A stretch of DNA of 64,000 bases from Pseudomonadota bacterium (GTDB lineage: Bacteria > Pseudomonadota > Alphaproteobacteria > Rhizobiales > Xanthobacteraceae). The notes under the pieces were generated by a model that was not told where the DNA came from, made no database searches, and saw only the letters and a program-made list of their open reading frames with translations. The stretch covers positions 136,795 to 200,794 of the forward strand of contig JAEWHP010000044.1 in the NCBI GenBank assembly GCA_023387735.1, written 5' to 3'. Positions 56,638 to 64,000 of this stretch are shown here, piece by piece. Made by a program: the position numbers and the translations under genes. Position 1 is the first letter of the stretch, and each line of letters begins with the position of its first letter.

Positions 56638-59324
56638 GCACGATGACGATCAACGGCAGGCCCGCCTCCCTCCCCGACGATCCCGACGCGCTGCTCGTCG
56701 ATGTCGTCAGGGACGCGCTCGAACTCACCGGCACCAAGCTCGTCTGCGGCGCCGGCGTTTGCGGCGCCTGCACCGTGCTGGTCGACGGCGTGCCCGCCGT
56801 GAGCTGCCTGATGCCGGCTGCTGCTGCGACCGGAAAGTCGATCACGACGGTCGAGGGCATCGGCGCAGCCGGATTGCATCCGGTGCAGAAGGCGTTCATG
56901 GCGCATGACGCCCTGCAATGCGGCTTCTGCACGCCGGGTTTCATCGTCGAGGCCGCCGCGTTCCACGATGGCTGGCGGGCATCGAAGGGCGCGGCGGTGC
57001 CGTCGCGCGAGGAAATCGGCGCCGCGCTGTCGGGACATCTATGCCGTTGCGGCGCCTATGACGGCATCTTTCGTGCCGTGGCCGATGCCTGCGCCGGCCG
57101 CTTCGATGGCGAAGCTGCGGCCTCGCCGCGCGTCGAAGCGCAGGAAAAGGTGACGGGTTCAGCGAAATACACCGTCGATATCCATCATGACGGCCAGCTC
57201 GAAGGCGTGATCCTGCGCTCGCAGTTCGCGCACGCCCGCATTGGTGAGCTGGACCTGGCGCCGGCGCGCGCAATATCCGGCGTAAGCGCTGTTATCCCGC
57301 TGCTGGGCGACGATCGCATCGTCCGCTATGTCGGCGACCCCATCGCGGCCGTCGCGGCGGTCGACCGCAAGACCGCGCTCGCCGCCATCGCCGCCATCGA
57401 CGTCAGGAGCGAGCGCCTGCCGTCGACAATCGGCCTCGATGAAGCGCGCAAGCCGGACGCGCCGGTCGTATTCGAAAAATCCGCGCGCAAGAAAGCCGGC
57501 AACGTCTCCGAAGGCGGCGGCGCGCCAGCGCCGTGGAACGGAAATATCCGTGGCCCGTCGGCGGCGTTCTCGAAGAAGCCGAAGAAGGCCCGGAGCTGGG
57601 TCGACGATGCCCGCAAGGCAAAAAATCCGTTGCTGGTCGAAGGCACCTTCCGGACCGGGACGCAGTCGCATGCCTGCCTAGAGCCGCATGCGGCGGTCGC
57701 GCGTTTCGACGGCAACCAGCTCACCGTGCATGTGTCGACGCAGGCGGTGTTTCATTTGATGGAGCTGATCGCCAAGCGCTTCAAGCTCGACCACAGCAAG
57801 GTGCGCGTCATTGCCGACCATGTCGGAGGCGGCTTCGGCTCCAAGGCCAGTCTCGGCGTCGAGACAACCACGGCAATCGAACTGGCCCGAGCCGCCAAGG
57901 CGCCGGTGCGCGTTGCCTATGACCGGCACGAGGAGCTTTCGGTGACCGGCTATCGGCCCGCAGCCGAAGTGAAGATCGCGCTGTTGCCGTCCGAGCAGGG
58001 CGAACTGAAGGCGCTGTCGTTGACCGCCCATGCCGACACTGGAGCCGCGACCAACTCGACCATCGCCACACTGGCCCGGCTGATCTATCCGGCCGAAGCC
58101 AAGGCGCTTTCCGATTACGACGTCATCAGCAATTTGCCGCCCGGCGCGGCGTTCCGCGGGCCCGGCGGACCACCGATGGCGTTTGCCGTGGAACAGGCAA
58201 TCGACGAAGCTGCGCTGCGCATGAAGACCGATCCGATAGCGCTGCGCAAACGCTGGGACCCCGACCCCAACCGCCAGCGGCTGTACGATTGGGCGCTGGA
58301 CCTCGACGTCTGGCGCCACCGCAAGGCCGCCGCGTTGCAGGGCGGCCGTTACCGCCGCGGCATCGGCGTCGCGACCGGCTATTGGCTCTATCTGTGGCAG
58401 CCCGGCTCCAGGGTCGAAGTGGCGGTGAAAGGCGGACGGCTGATTGCGAGCACCGCGACGCAGGACATCGGCACCGGCACCCGAACCGTGATCGCCAATG
58501 TCGTGGCCGAGGAGTTCGGCATCGAGCCGCATGAGGTCGAGGTGAGGATCGGCGATTCACGGTTGCCGGAAGGACCGGGATCGGGCGGCAGCCGGGTCAC
58601 GGCCTCGGTGATCCCGCCGATGCTGCTCGCCATCAAGCAGTTGAAGGAAAGCATTCAGCAGAACGCGAAGCGGAAGCCCGTCCCCGGCTCCAACGCGCCG
58701 TGGCGCGAACTGCTGGCGGCCTCGCCCGACCTCGCCGCTTCCGGCGTTCGGCCCGAGGACTCAAAGCAGATGGCGCACGGCATTCGCTCGCCGCTCAAGG
58801 AAGTCGGCCTGCTCGGCATGATCTTCGGCTGGATGATGCGGCGCTTCTCCAACCTTGCGATCGGCGCCGGCGTGCCGAGTTCGGTGCAGGTCGTGGAGGT
58901 GGAAGTGGATACGTGGCTCGGCCATGTGCGCGTCATCAGCGTTCACACCGGCATCGCCGTCGGCCGGATCGCCGCACCCGCGCTGGCGCGCAGCCAGGCG
59001 GCCGGCGCCGTCATCCAGGGCGTCGGCTACGCGCTGCATGAAGCCCGCGAAATCGATCCCCGCACCGGCGATATCCTCAGCGGCGGGATGGAGGACTACC
59101 GCATCCCGGGCATCGCGGACACGCCCGTTATCGACGTGCATTTCGACGAAGCCGGATTCGATCACGTGCTGGGCGGCAGCGTCGGCATCGGCGAGGTCGC
59201 CACCGTGCCGACATCGCCGGCGATCGCCAATGCGATCTGCAACGCTACCGGCATCCGATTGACCGAACTTCCGATCCGTCCCGACCGCCTCGTCGCCGCA
59301 CTCAAAGGAAGGGCCGCCGCATGA
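56634..59324 (+). CDS. Fused [2Fe-2S]/molybdopterin subunit of a xanthine dehydrogenase-family hydroxylase
   Basis: 896 residues in one chain. N-terminal plant-type [2Fe-2S] cluster C38, C43, C46, C58, then the second cluster C96, C99 and C137, C139 (GHLCRCG), i.e. the usual small subunit. From about 155 starts the molybdopterin aldehyde-oxidase type domain (VTGSAKYTVDI), with GGGFGSK (Moco loop), AFRGPGGPP (the R/P region), GTGTRTVIANVVAE and GIGEVATVP whose Glu (E854) is the catalytic base. In most family members these are separate genes; here they are fused, with no FAD part in between. It pairs with the FAD subunit encoded next (ATGA overlap). Expected reaction: hydroxylation of an aldehyde or N-heterocycle; substrate unknown. 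Confidence 0.92.
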   Translation: MSTMTINGRPASLPDDPDALLVDVVRDALELTGTKLVCGAGVCGACTVLVDGVPAVSCLMPAAAATGKSITTVEGIGAAGLHPVQKAFMAHDALQCGFCTPGFIVEAAAFHDGWRASKGAAVPSREEIGAALSGHLCRCGAYDGIFRAVADACAGRFDGEAAASPRVEAQEKVTGSAKYTVDIHHDGQLEGVILRSQFAHARIGELDLAPARAISGVSAVIPLLGDDRIVRYVGDPIAAVAAVDRKTALAAIAAIDVRSERLPSTIGLDEARKPDAPVVFEKSARKKAGNVSEGGGAPAPWNGNIRGPSAAFSKKPKKARSWVDDARKAKNPLLVEGTFRTGTQSHACLEPHAAVARFDGNQLTVHVSTQAVFHLMELIAKRFKLDHSKVRVIADHVGGGFGSKASLGVETTTAIELARAAKAPVRVAYDRHEELSVTGYRPAAEVKIALLPSEQGELKALSLTAHADTGAATNSTIATLARLIYPAEAKALSDYDVISNLPPGAAFRGPGGPPMAFAVEQAIDEAALRMKTDPIALRKRWDPDPNRQRLYDWALDLDVWRHRKAAALQGGRYRRGIGVATGYWLYLWQPGSRVEVAVKGGRLIASTATQDIGTGTRTVIANVVAEEFGIEPHEVEVRIGDSRLPEGPGSGGSRVTASVIPPMLLAIKQLKESIQQNAKRKPVPGSNAPWRELLAASPDLAASGVRPEDSKQMAHGIRSPLKEVGLLGMIFGWMMRRFSNLAIGAGVPSSVQVVEVEVDTWLGHVRVISVHTGIAVGRIAAPALARSQAAGAVIQGVGYALHEAREIDPRTGDILSGGMEDYRIPGIADTPVIDVHFDEAGFDHVLGGSVGIGEVATVPTSPAIANAICNATGIRLTELPIRPDRLVAALKGRAAA

Positions 59325-60244
59325 CACAAGCAGCCATGACCGCCACCGCGCGAGCGGAATTTCGCGCCGCCGGCACCGACCTCAGCGAAAGGCGCCGCAG
59401 CGGCGTCTCGACCGGACCGCTGATCGACATATCCGCCGCACCAGATGCGATCGGGATGCACTGGGGCGAAGACGGGCGCCTGCGCATCGGGGCGCTTACG
59501 ACCATCGCCGCCATCGCCGCCGATCCGCGCGTTGCCGCGGCCTATCCGGGCCTCGCTGCATCGGCGCTGAGCCTCGCGACGCCGCAGATCCGTCACCTGG
59601 CGACGCTGGGCGGTAACCTCGCGCAGCGCTCGCGCTGCTGGTACTACCGCAATCCGCACATCGCCTGCCTCAAGAAAGGCGGATCGGATTGTCCCGCACG
59701 CGCCGGCAATCATCTCTATCACGTGGCGTTCGATCTCGGCCCCTGCGTCGCACCACACCCCTCCACCATGGCGGCGGCGCTGCTTGCATATGATGCGAAG
59801 ACAACGACCGACCAGCGAAGCGGACTCGCGATCGGCGACGTCCTCGGCGACGGCACTGACGGCACCGTCGATAACGCGCTGCTTCCGGGCGAGATGATTG
59901 GGAGCATCGAGTTGCCTTCCCGGCTGGAGGGCGAGCGCGCGCTGTACAAGCGCGCCATCAGCCGCACCCACGCGGAATGGCCGCTGGTCGAGGCCTGCGC
60001 ACGCGCCGTGATCAAGGACGGCATGTTCGACTTCGTCCGCCTCACCGCCGGCGGCATCGCCCCGGTGCCGCTGCGGCTCGCAGCGGTGGAAGCGGCGCTG
60101 CAGGGCAAGCGCGCCAACGTGGCGACGATCGCCGTTGCCGCCAAACAGGCGACCGCAGGCGCCAAGCCGCTGCCGATGACGGGATACAAGCTCGATCTGC
60201 TGAAGGGGGTCGTGCAGGATCTGCTGGAGCGACTGGTGGAGTAG
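59321..60244 (+). CDS. FAD-binding subunit with an extra four-cysteine (predicted [4Fe-4S]) insertion
   Basis: 307 residues of the CoxM/XdhB-like FAD subunit: LRIGALTTIAAIAADP and IRHLATLGGNLAQRSRCWYYR (FAD-contacting TxGGN). Between residues of that loop and GPCVAPHPS come C-W-Y-Y...A-C-L-K...S-D-C-P and G-P-C, four cysteines spaced as in the E. coli PaoB/YagS and 4-hydroxybenzoyl-CoA reductase beta type, which hold an extra [4Fe-4S] cluster. The start overlaps the preceding stop. Completes the enzyme: Mo - 2x[2Fe-2S] - FAD (plus probable [4Fe-4S]). Confidence 0.88.
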   Translation: MTQAAMTATARAEFRAAGTDLSERRRSGVSTGPLIDISAAPDAIGMHWGEDGRLRIGALTTIAAIAADPRVAAAYPGLAASALSLATPQIRHLATLGGNLAQRSRCWYYRNPHIACLKKGGSDCPARAGNHLYHVAFDLGPCVAPHPSTMAAALLAYDAKTTTDQRSGLAIGDVLGDGTDGTVDNALLPGEMIGSIELPSRLEGERALYKRAISRTHAEWPLVEACARAVIKDGMFDFVRLTAGGIAPVPLRLAAVEAALQGKRANVATIAVAAKQATAGAKPLPMTGYKLDLLKGVVQDLLERLVE

Positions 60245-60265
60245 ATTTAAGATGTCAGCAAGTTC

Positions 60266-60295
60266 GTAGGGCGGATTAGCGAAGCGTAATCCGCC
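60266..60295. repeat. REP palindrome family D, left flank of the RAYT gene
   Basis: 30 bases, GTAGGGCGGATTAGCGAAGC followed by GTAATCCGCC, itself an imperfect palindrome. Exact inverted copy at 60893-60922. Confidence 0.95.
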
Positions 60296-60315
60296 TTTCC
60301 AGCGAGGTGCCGCGG

Positions 60316-60849
60316 TCACTCCCGCTCACCGAACTCGCCCCTCGTTCCAATATCTCCTGCCCAATCAAGTGGGAATATTCCTGCACGAACGTCTCGATGA
60401 AACGATGAGTACGGCCAGTCGCAGACGCGCGCAACCAAACCGTGCTTGAGTGGGTTGATATAACAGTACTCGACGTGGCGCGCGTAATCGGCTTCATCAC
60501 GTATCAGGTGCTCCCAGAACCGGCGTTGCCAGATACCGCGTTCGTTACGCGCTACACGAACCGCACTGAGAGGCTCTTGCTTCGGCAATGCTCTTGCGAA
60601 GCGGTTCTTGATCAGTCGCCAGCGCGTCGAAAAGTCGGAATCACCAGGAGGCAAACTCCAAACCGCATGGATGTGATCAGGCAAGACTACAAACGCGTCG
60701 ATGGTAAAGGCACGGCTCTGACGCGTCGCGGCAACAGCTCCGCGCAAGGTCTCGATCTGATCGACAAGCAGCGTTTGGTCGCGGTCTAGTAGGTTGACCG
60801 TGAAGAACCAGCATCCGCCCGGCACGAAGGCACGACGATAATTCGGCAT
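60316..60849 (-). CDS. REP-associated tyrosine transposase (RAYT, Y1/IS200-like)
   Basis: 177 residues of the Y1_Tnp transposase fold. MPNYRRAFVPGGCWFFTVNL is the typical RAYT start; VVLPDHIHAVWSLP holds the HUH metal motif (His-Ile-His); YARHVEYCYINPLKHGLV carries the catalytic Tyr and the conserved NPxxHGLV of RAYTs; WPYSSFHRDVRAGIFPLDW is the family C-terminus. By family knowledge such enzymes bind and cut REP single strands and are usually single-copy host genes. Here it lies between perfect inverted REPs. Confidence 0.95.
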   Translation of the reverse strand: MPNYRRAFVPGGCWFFTVNLLDRDQTLLVDQIETLRGAVAATRQSRAFTIDAFVVLPDHIHAVWSLPPGDSDFSTRWRLIKNRFARALPKQEPLSAVRVARNERGIWQRRFWEHLIRDEADYARHVEYCYINPLKHGLVARVCDWPYSSFHRDVRAGIFPLDWAGDIGTRGEFGERE

Positions 60850-60892
60850 GAGGTTCAGGATAGCACAACACTACCGTATGGGAGCCGAAGAC

Positions 60893-60922
60893 GGCGGATT
60901 ACGCTTCGCTAATCCGCCCTAC
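60893..60922. repeat. REP palindrome family D, right flank of the RAYT gene
   Basis: Perfect inverted copy of 60266-60295; ends 13 bases before the extensin-like gene stop. Confidence 0.95.
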
Positions 60923-60935
60923 AGATCGAGGCCCT

Positions 60936-62234
60936 CTAATGATCCTCGAACTCGTCTTCCTCGTTGACCCGGCTGCTGCCGCCGAACCAGCGCGATACGG
61001 TTTTTCGGCCCGCCGACCCCGTCGGGTAGGGATCGCGTGAGGCGTAGCCGTTGCGCTGCCCTGCCCGTGCCGCGACCGCGTCGCCCGACGCTGCGGCGGG
61101 CCGGCAGATGGTGCGGCCGGAGGCGCGACGCATCAGGTCGACGTGGATGTGATCCTCGTGATGGGAATTGGAGCCCGGCGCCAGCACGGTGTTGAACTGC
61201 TGGCATGCAGACGCCTGCACGTCGCGCAGAAAGCCCTGCTCTTCCGGCATGCCGCGCCAGCCGCCCTTGACCGTGATGCGCCTGCCGTCGGCGAGCGTGA
61301 AGGCCGCGATATCGAGCGCGTTGCCGAAGGCGTGCTCGGAAATATGCGCGTGCGGATTGCCGTTCATGCCGCGGCAGGAATAGGCGGAGATCTGCTTGAT
61401 CTCGACGACGCGCACGCCGAACCAGCGCATCGACGCCGGCTGAACCGAATCGGTGAGCCAGCGATCGAGCGCGGAAACGATCGGACAGGCCAGCGTGGCC
61501 GCAGGCTTCATCGAGATCTGGCCGAACGCGCTGACGGAGTTTCCCTGCGCGGGACCGAGCCGGGGCAAGGCAGGCGGCGCGGCCACCGGCTGCGAATAGG
61601 ACGGCTGCGAATAAGGGGCGGGCGACGGCGCCGGGTAGCGCTCACGCGAAGGATAGGACGGTGCAGCCATGTATCCGCTACCGCGCGGGTCGCGCGAATG
61701 CGGCACGCCTTGAGCCGGCAGATCGATCTCATCTTGCTGGGAACGGACACCGGGAGCGGAAAGCGAGATCGGCCCGCTGGACCGCGCCGCGTAACCCGGC
61801 TGATAACCGCCGCCCGAATAACTTCCCTGACTATTCCCCTGGTAATTTCCTCGATAGTTATCCTGATGATTTCCCTGTGGCGGCGCCGCAGAGGGCGCGC
61901 GCGCGACCGGCCAGCGCGGCTGGTTGCCGATGTTGCCGGGCGGCCGCAGGCTTTCGTCGGCAAACCCCAGGCCGCCGATATCTTCGCCCAGTGCCGCGAC
62001 CTTGAGCGGGTATTCCGCACCGCAAACGCCGGGACCGGAAATCGGGCTGATGCGGACCACGTCCGCGGTCTCCTTGACCGCGCCGGACTTCAGACAAGCG
62101 ACTTCGGCCTCGGCCCGCCAGGGGGCGCGCTCGGCGGATTGAAAGAATCCGCGGCCGCAGCCTGCCAGCGATACGAGGACGAAGGAGCCGACGAGATACA
62201 AACGAACTCCGCGCGTCATCGCGCGCAGACTCAA
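60936..62234 (-). CDS. Extensin-like family lipoprotein
   Basis: 432 residues. A signal and lipobox LVSLAGC open the protein; residues about 110-240 are low-complexity, Gln/Asn/Gly- then Pro/Ser/Tyr-rich (QGNHQDNYRGNYQGN, PAPSPAPYSQPSYSQP). The C-terminal Extensin-like_C domain holds AYSCRGMNGNPHAHISEHAFGNALDIAAFTLADG and SNSHHEDHIHVDL, matching the His/Asp pattern of D-Ala-D-Ala carboxypeptidase/LAS-type peptidases, so a wall-associated zinc peptidase is plausible. ATG 62219 is an alternative start. A minus-strand gene between the RAYT unit and the tiny membrane gene. Confidence 0.88.
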   Translation of the reverse strand: MSLRAMTRGVRLYLVGSFVLVSLAGCGRGFFQSAERAPWRAEAEVACLKSGAVKETADVVRISPISGPGVCGAEYPLKVAALGEDIGGLGFADESLRPPGNIGNQPRWPVARAPSAAPPQGNHQDNYRGNYQGNSQGSYSGGGYQPGYAARSSGPISLSAPGVRSQQDEIDLPAQGVPHSRDPRGSGYMAAPSYPSRERYPAPSPAPYSQPSYSQPVAAPPALPRLGPAQGNSVSAFGQISMKPAATLACPIVSALDRWLTDSVQPASMRWFGVRVVEIKQISAYSCRGMNGNPHAHISEHAFGNALDIAAFTLADGRRITVKGGWRGMPEEQGFLRDVQASACQQFNTVLAPGSNSHHEDHIHVDLMRRASGRTICRPAAASGDAVAARAGQRNGYASRDPYPTGSAGRKTVSRWFGGSSRVNEEDEFEDH

Positions 62235-62411
62235 CCAATTTATTTAAAGACTCTTCAACATGTTGAGTTTACGAACTATTCACCATGTTGCCGGGAACCT
62301 TCGGCAGTGAAAATGGCGGGATGGACAGCAACGCTGACTTTTTCGGCCGGGAACGACTCGCTAGCGTCAGGAGTTATTTGCGGGCACGACGTGAACCAGG
62401 GAGCATTCCCA

Positions 62412-62507
62412 ATGGATTTCGTAAGTCCACTCGTAGGCAGACTGAGCGTTGTAACCGCGTATGTCGCAATCGCTTTCGTCGGCGCTATTGTGCTCGGCGT
62501 GTTCTAG
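62412..62507 (+). CDS. Tiny single-helix membrane protein, 31 residues
   Basis: MDFVSPLVGRLSVVTAYVAI followed by AFVGAIVLGVF: amphipathic start and one hydrophobic helix. AGGGAG lies 8 bases before the ATG and a strong terminator follows 28 bases after the stop, so this is very likely a translated transcript of its own. I do not recognise it. Confidence 0.75.
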   Translation: MDFVSPLVGRLSVVTAYVAIAFVGAIVLGVF

Positions 62508-62535
62508 GACTCCCCGTCCAAGATATGGACCTTCT

Positions 62536-62566
62536 CGCCCGGTGGGTAACTCCACCGGGCGTTTTT
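62536..62566 (+). terminator. Rho-independent terminator after the tiny membrane gene
   Basis: GCCCGGTGG / CCACCGGGC with a 6-base loop, followed by GTTTTT on the plus strand. It lies between convergent genes and, as its other strand reads GCCCGGTGGA..., may help both. Confidence 0.88.
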
Positions 62567-62582
62567 GCGAACACAGTCACGG

Positions 62583-63425
62583 CTATGAACGCGGTTCGCT
62601 CGATGCCTGCCGCGTGGTCACCACGCTGTCGGTACGGCCCGCGACGCGGCTCCAGTTGTTGCCGGAGCAATAGAAGCGGCCGAGCGCGCAGGCTTCGACG
62701 CGAAGCGTGTTGATCCCCTTGATGGCCATCGTCCCGTAATAGGTATCGCCGGATTTCTGGCTGTAGATGCTGCCGGTCCACTGCCGGTCGGCCTTCGGCT
62801 TCATGTTGATCAGGATCGCCTCGCCCTTGTCGTTCGAGGATGCATTGAGAACATAGCCGCACAGCGCATTTCCGCATTTTGCGATCCGCACCGTGCCCCT
62901 GGCTTCCGTCAGCCAGTCGCCGATCGGTGAATCGGACACCTGCTCCGCGGCTTCATGCGAGACCCGGATGACCGGTGCCGGCGCTCGCACCGGTTCGGCC
63001 GGCTGTGCCACCGGTGGCGGCGGAAGTGGCGGCGGCAAGGGAACGGAGACTTGAGGGACCGGCGGCGGCGGAGACGCCGGAGCGACGATCTGCGTCTCCG
63101 ACGCGGCCGGCTTGTAGACGGCCGGCGGCGCGGCAACCACCGTCTGGGCCGGCGGCGTGGCCGCCGGAACGGTTACCGGTGCGGGCGAAGCGGTTTGCGG
63201 CATCGTTCCGGCCGCTTTCGCCGGCGTCACGTCCTCGCGACTTGAAAGGGATCGGCTTCGGCCACTGACACCGGAGACCGACACGGAGGCGCAGGACACC
63301 GAGCGGCAATGCCGCGATGATTCGATGTGCACACGGTGGCCGCCGAGGTTGAACGAGACCGAACCGCCGGCCGATGCGGACGAACTGAGCGCCAGCAGCA
63401 CGGCGAGAAAACACAATCGCTTCAT
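62583..63425 (-). CDS. DUF2147 domain secreted protein with Pro-rich linker
   Basis: 280 residues. Signal peptide MKRLCFLAVLLALSSSASAGG; then a short module VSFNLGGHRVHIESSRHCRSVSC; then a long Ala/Pro-rich linker (about 75-165, PPPPVPQ, LPPPLPPPPVAQ); then the DUF2147 domain (SPIGDWLTEARGTVRIAKCGNALCGYVLN ... WTGSIYSQKSGDTYYGTMAI ... LRVEACALGRFYCSGNNWSRV). DUF2147 proteins are periplasmic and of uncertain function. It is divergent from a related gene at 63636. Confidence 0.88.
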   Translation of the reverse strand: MKRLCFLAVLLALSSSASAGGSVSFNLGGHRVHIESSRHCRSVSCASVSVSGVSGRSRSLSSREDVTPAKAAGTMPQTASPAPVTVPAATPPAQTVVAAPPAVYKPAASETQIVAPASPPPPVPQVSVPLPPPLPPPPVAQPAEPVRAPAPVIRVSHEAAEQVSDSPIGDWLTEARGTVRIAKCGNALCGYVLNASSNDKGEAILINMKPKADRQWTGSIYSQKSGDTYYGTMAIKGINTLRVEACALGRFYCSGNNWSRVAGRTDSVVTTRQASSEPRS

Positions 63426-63497
63426 CGGACCCTCCGCTGGTGATGCCGGAGAAAAACCACGCGAGTGAAAACCTAGGCGGCGGAGGGTTTTGCCGAT

Positions 63498-63511
63498 GTG
63501 ATTTGAATCAC
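63498..63511. promoter_or_regulatory. Short inverted repeat in the divergent promoter region
   Basis: GTGATT-TG-AATCAC, arms of six bases, 73 bases before the minus-strand DUF2147 gene and 125 before the plus-strand gene. Possible regulator site; unassigned. Confidence 0.3.
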
Positions 63512-63635
63512 CGTACGAATCCCACCGCGCGGGCTATGAGGGCATTGTGATGCACGTCACTGAAGATCCCCCGGGCGACGCCTAGGGTCCGGGCAACTTC
63601 AACGCCACCGTTAACAAGCCGCTCAGGAGGCCCTC

Positions 63636-64000
63636 ATGAAGAAGCTCTACATCATCGCCGCGTTGCTGATGGCCACCACCTCGGCGCAGGCTGGCGGCAT
63701 GACGCTCCAGATCAACGGCGAGCGCATTCGCGTCGAAGCACCGCGCAACTGCAACGCGCTCTCCTGCATCAAGATCACGGCGCCCGGGTATAACGGCACG
63801 ATCGGCAATATCGACCTCAAGGGCCTGGGCTCCAAGAGCAAGGACGACGACGTCGCCGACACCACGCCGGCGCAACCGGCGCCGGCTCCCGCGCAGGCGA
63901 AGGCACCCCCGCCGGCCGCCCCCGCCGCGACGCCAACCGCGCCCGCTCCGGCCCCCGCGACCGTTGCATCCACCGCTCCGGCGCCTGCCCAGGCTGCGCC
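63636..64000 (+). CDS. Secreted protein related to the DUF2147 protein's N-terminus, 3' truncated
   Basis: 121 codons visible, cut by the window end. A strong site (CAGGAGG) precedes MKKLYIIAALLMATTSAQAGG, a signal peptide. The mature start GGMTLQINGERIRVEAPRNCNALSC aligns with GGSVSFNLGGHRVHIESSRHCRSVSC of the divergent gene, and is followed by a similar Pro/Ala-rich linker (APAPAQAKAPPPAAPAATPT). It is probably a paralogue, likely with a DUF2147 domain beyond the window; that part cannot be seen. Confidence 0.8.
   Translation, partial: MKKLYIIAALLMATTSAQAGGMTLQINGERIRVEAPRNCNALSCIKITAPGYNGTIGNIDLKGLGSKSKDDDVADTTPAQPAPAPAQAKAPPPAAPAATPTAPAPAPATVASTAPAPAQAA

Larger units (their letters stand above)
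60266..60922. mobile_element. RAYT gene with perfect inverted REP flanks (REPtron-like unit)
   Basis: 657 bases: REP (30 bases), RAYT gene in between, inverted REP (30 bases, no mismatch). Located between the hydroxylase operon and the extensin-like gene. I see no target duplication. Serves as the reference for the GIY-YIG units at 14.4 and 25.8 kb. Confidence 0.85.

Noticed and set aside
61143..62411. Long plus-strand frame ending in the 31-residue membrane protein
   Set aside because: Upstream of 62412 it is antisense to the extensin-like gene with no protein-like features; only the last 31 codons have a ribosome site.
1..64000. tRNA or rRNA genes, phage or conjugative islands
   Set aside because: No cloverleaf-like or rRNA sequence was found by eye, and no integrase, phage structural or transfer genes are present.

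Overview
The window is high-GC chromosomal DNA from an alphaproteobacterium, most likely Bradyrhizobium or a close Nitrobacteraceae relative. This is inferred from the gene order of the division/cell-wall (dcw) cluster continuing into lpxC, bamD, recN and ligA, the long-tailed FtsZ, meso-DAP-type MurE, the P1B-5-like metal ATPase with a hemerythrin tail, and several families of short palindromic repeats that I associate with Bradyrhizobium. No database search was possible, so the genus is an inference.

Layout. 1-10 kb: end of an AhpD-like gene, a membrane spermidine-synthase-like protein, a phytoene-desaturase-like FAD oxidoreductase, a Flp pilin too short for routine ORF calling, prmA, an M24 peptidase and a Bcr/CflA-type exporter. 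9.7-12.1 kb: repeat-derived non-coding DNA, then an unusual gene encoding a Cys-free leader followed by a (RGCRGCA)-type repeat tail with 16 cysteines, then a secreted protein of unknown function. 12.2-40.3 kb: one long minus-strand block, transcribed rsmH-ftsL-ftsI-murE-murF-mraY-murD-ftsW-murG-murC-murB-ddl-ftsQ-ftsA-ftsZ-lpxC-bamD-recN-ligA. 40.7-44.6 kb: a peptidoglycan amidase, the P1B-5-like ATPase and the RNase P RNA. 44.7-56 kb: a frameshifted alpha/beta hydrolase, TauE/SafE and EamA transporters, an ABC exporter, an EmrAB-like efflux pair with a divergent TetR regulator and a clear palindromic operator, small stress-type proteins and an enolase-superfamily enzyme. 56-60.3 kb: a TetR gene translationally coupled to a two-gene molybdenum hydroxylase whose iron-sulfur and molybdopterin parts are fused. 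60.3-64 kb: a REP-associated tyrosine transposase between perfect inverted repeats, an extensin-like lipoprotein, a tiny membrane protein and two divergent genes with related N-termini, one carrying a DUF2147 domain.

The most striking higher-order pattern is that short accessory genes sit inside the otherwise conserved block, each bracketed by a matched pair of palindromic repeats. Two homologous GIY-YIG nuclease genes lie antisense to the operon (ligA/recN and murC/murB). An AbiEii-like toxin with its partner lies between ftsW and murD. A RAYT transposase with the same kind of bracketing lies at 60.3 kb. The GIY-YIG units look like a second, RAYT-like way in which a nuclease gene is associated with REP-type palindromes. 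The second candidate for something undescribed is the Cys/Gly/Arg repeat protein at 10.7 kb. The CtrA-like boxes before ftsQ suggest cell-cycle control of ftsQAZ.
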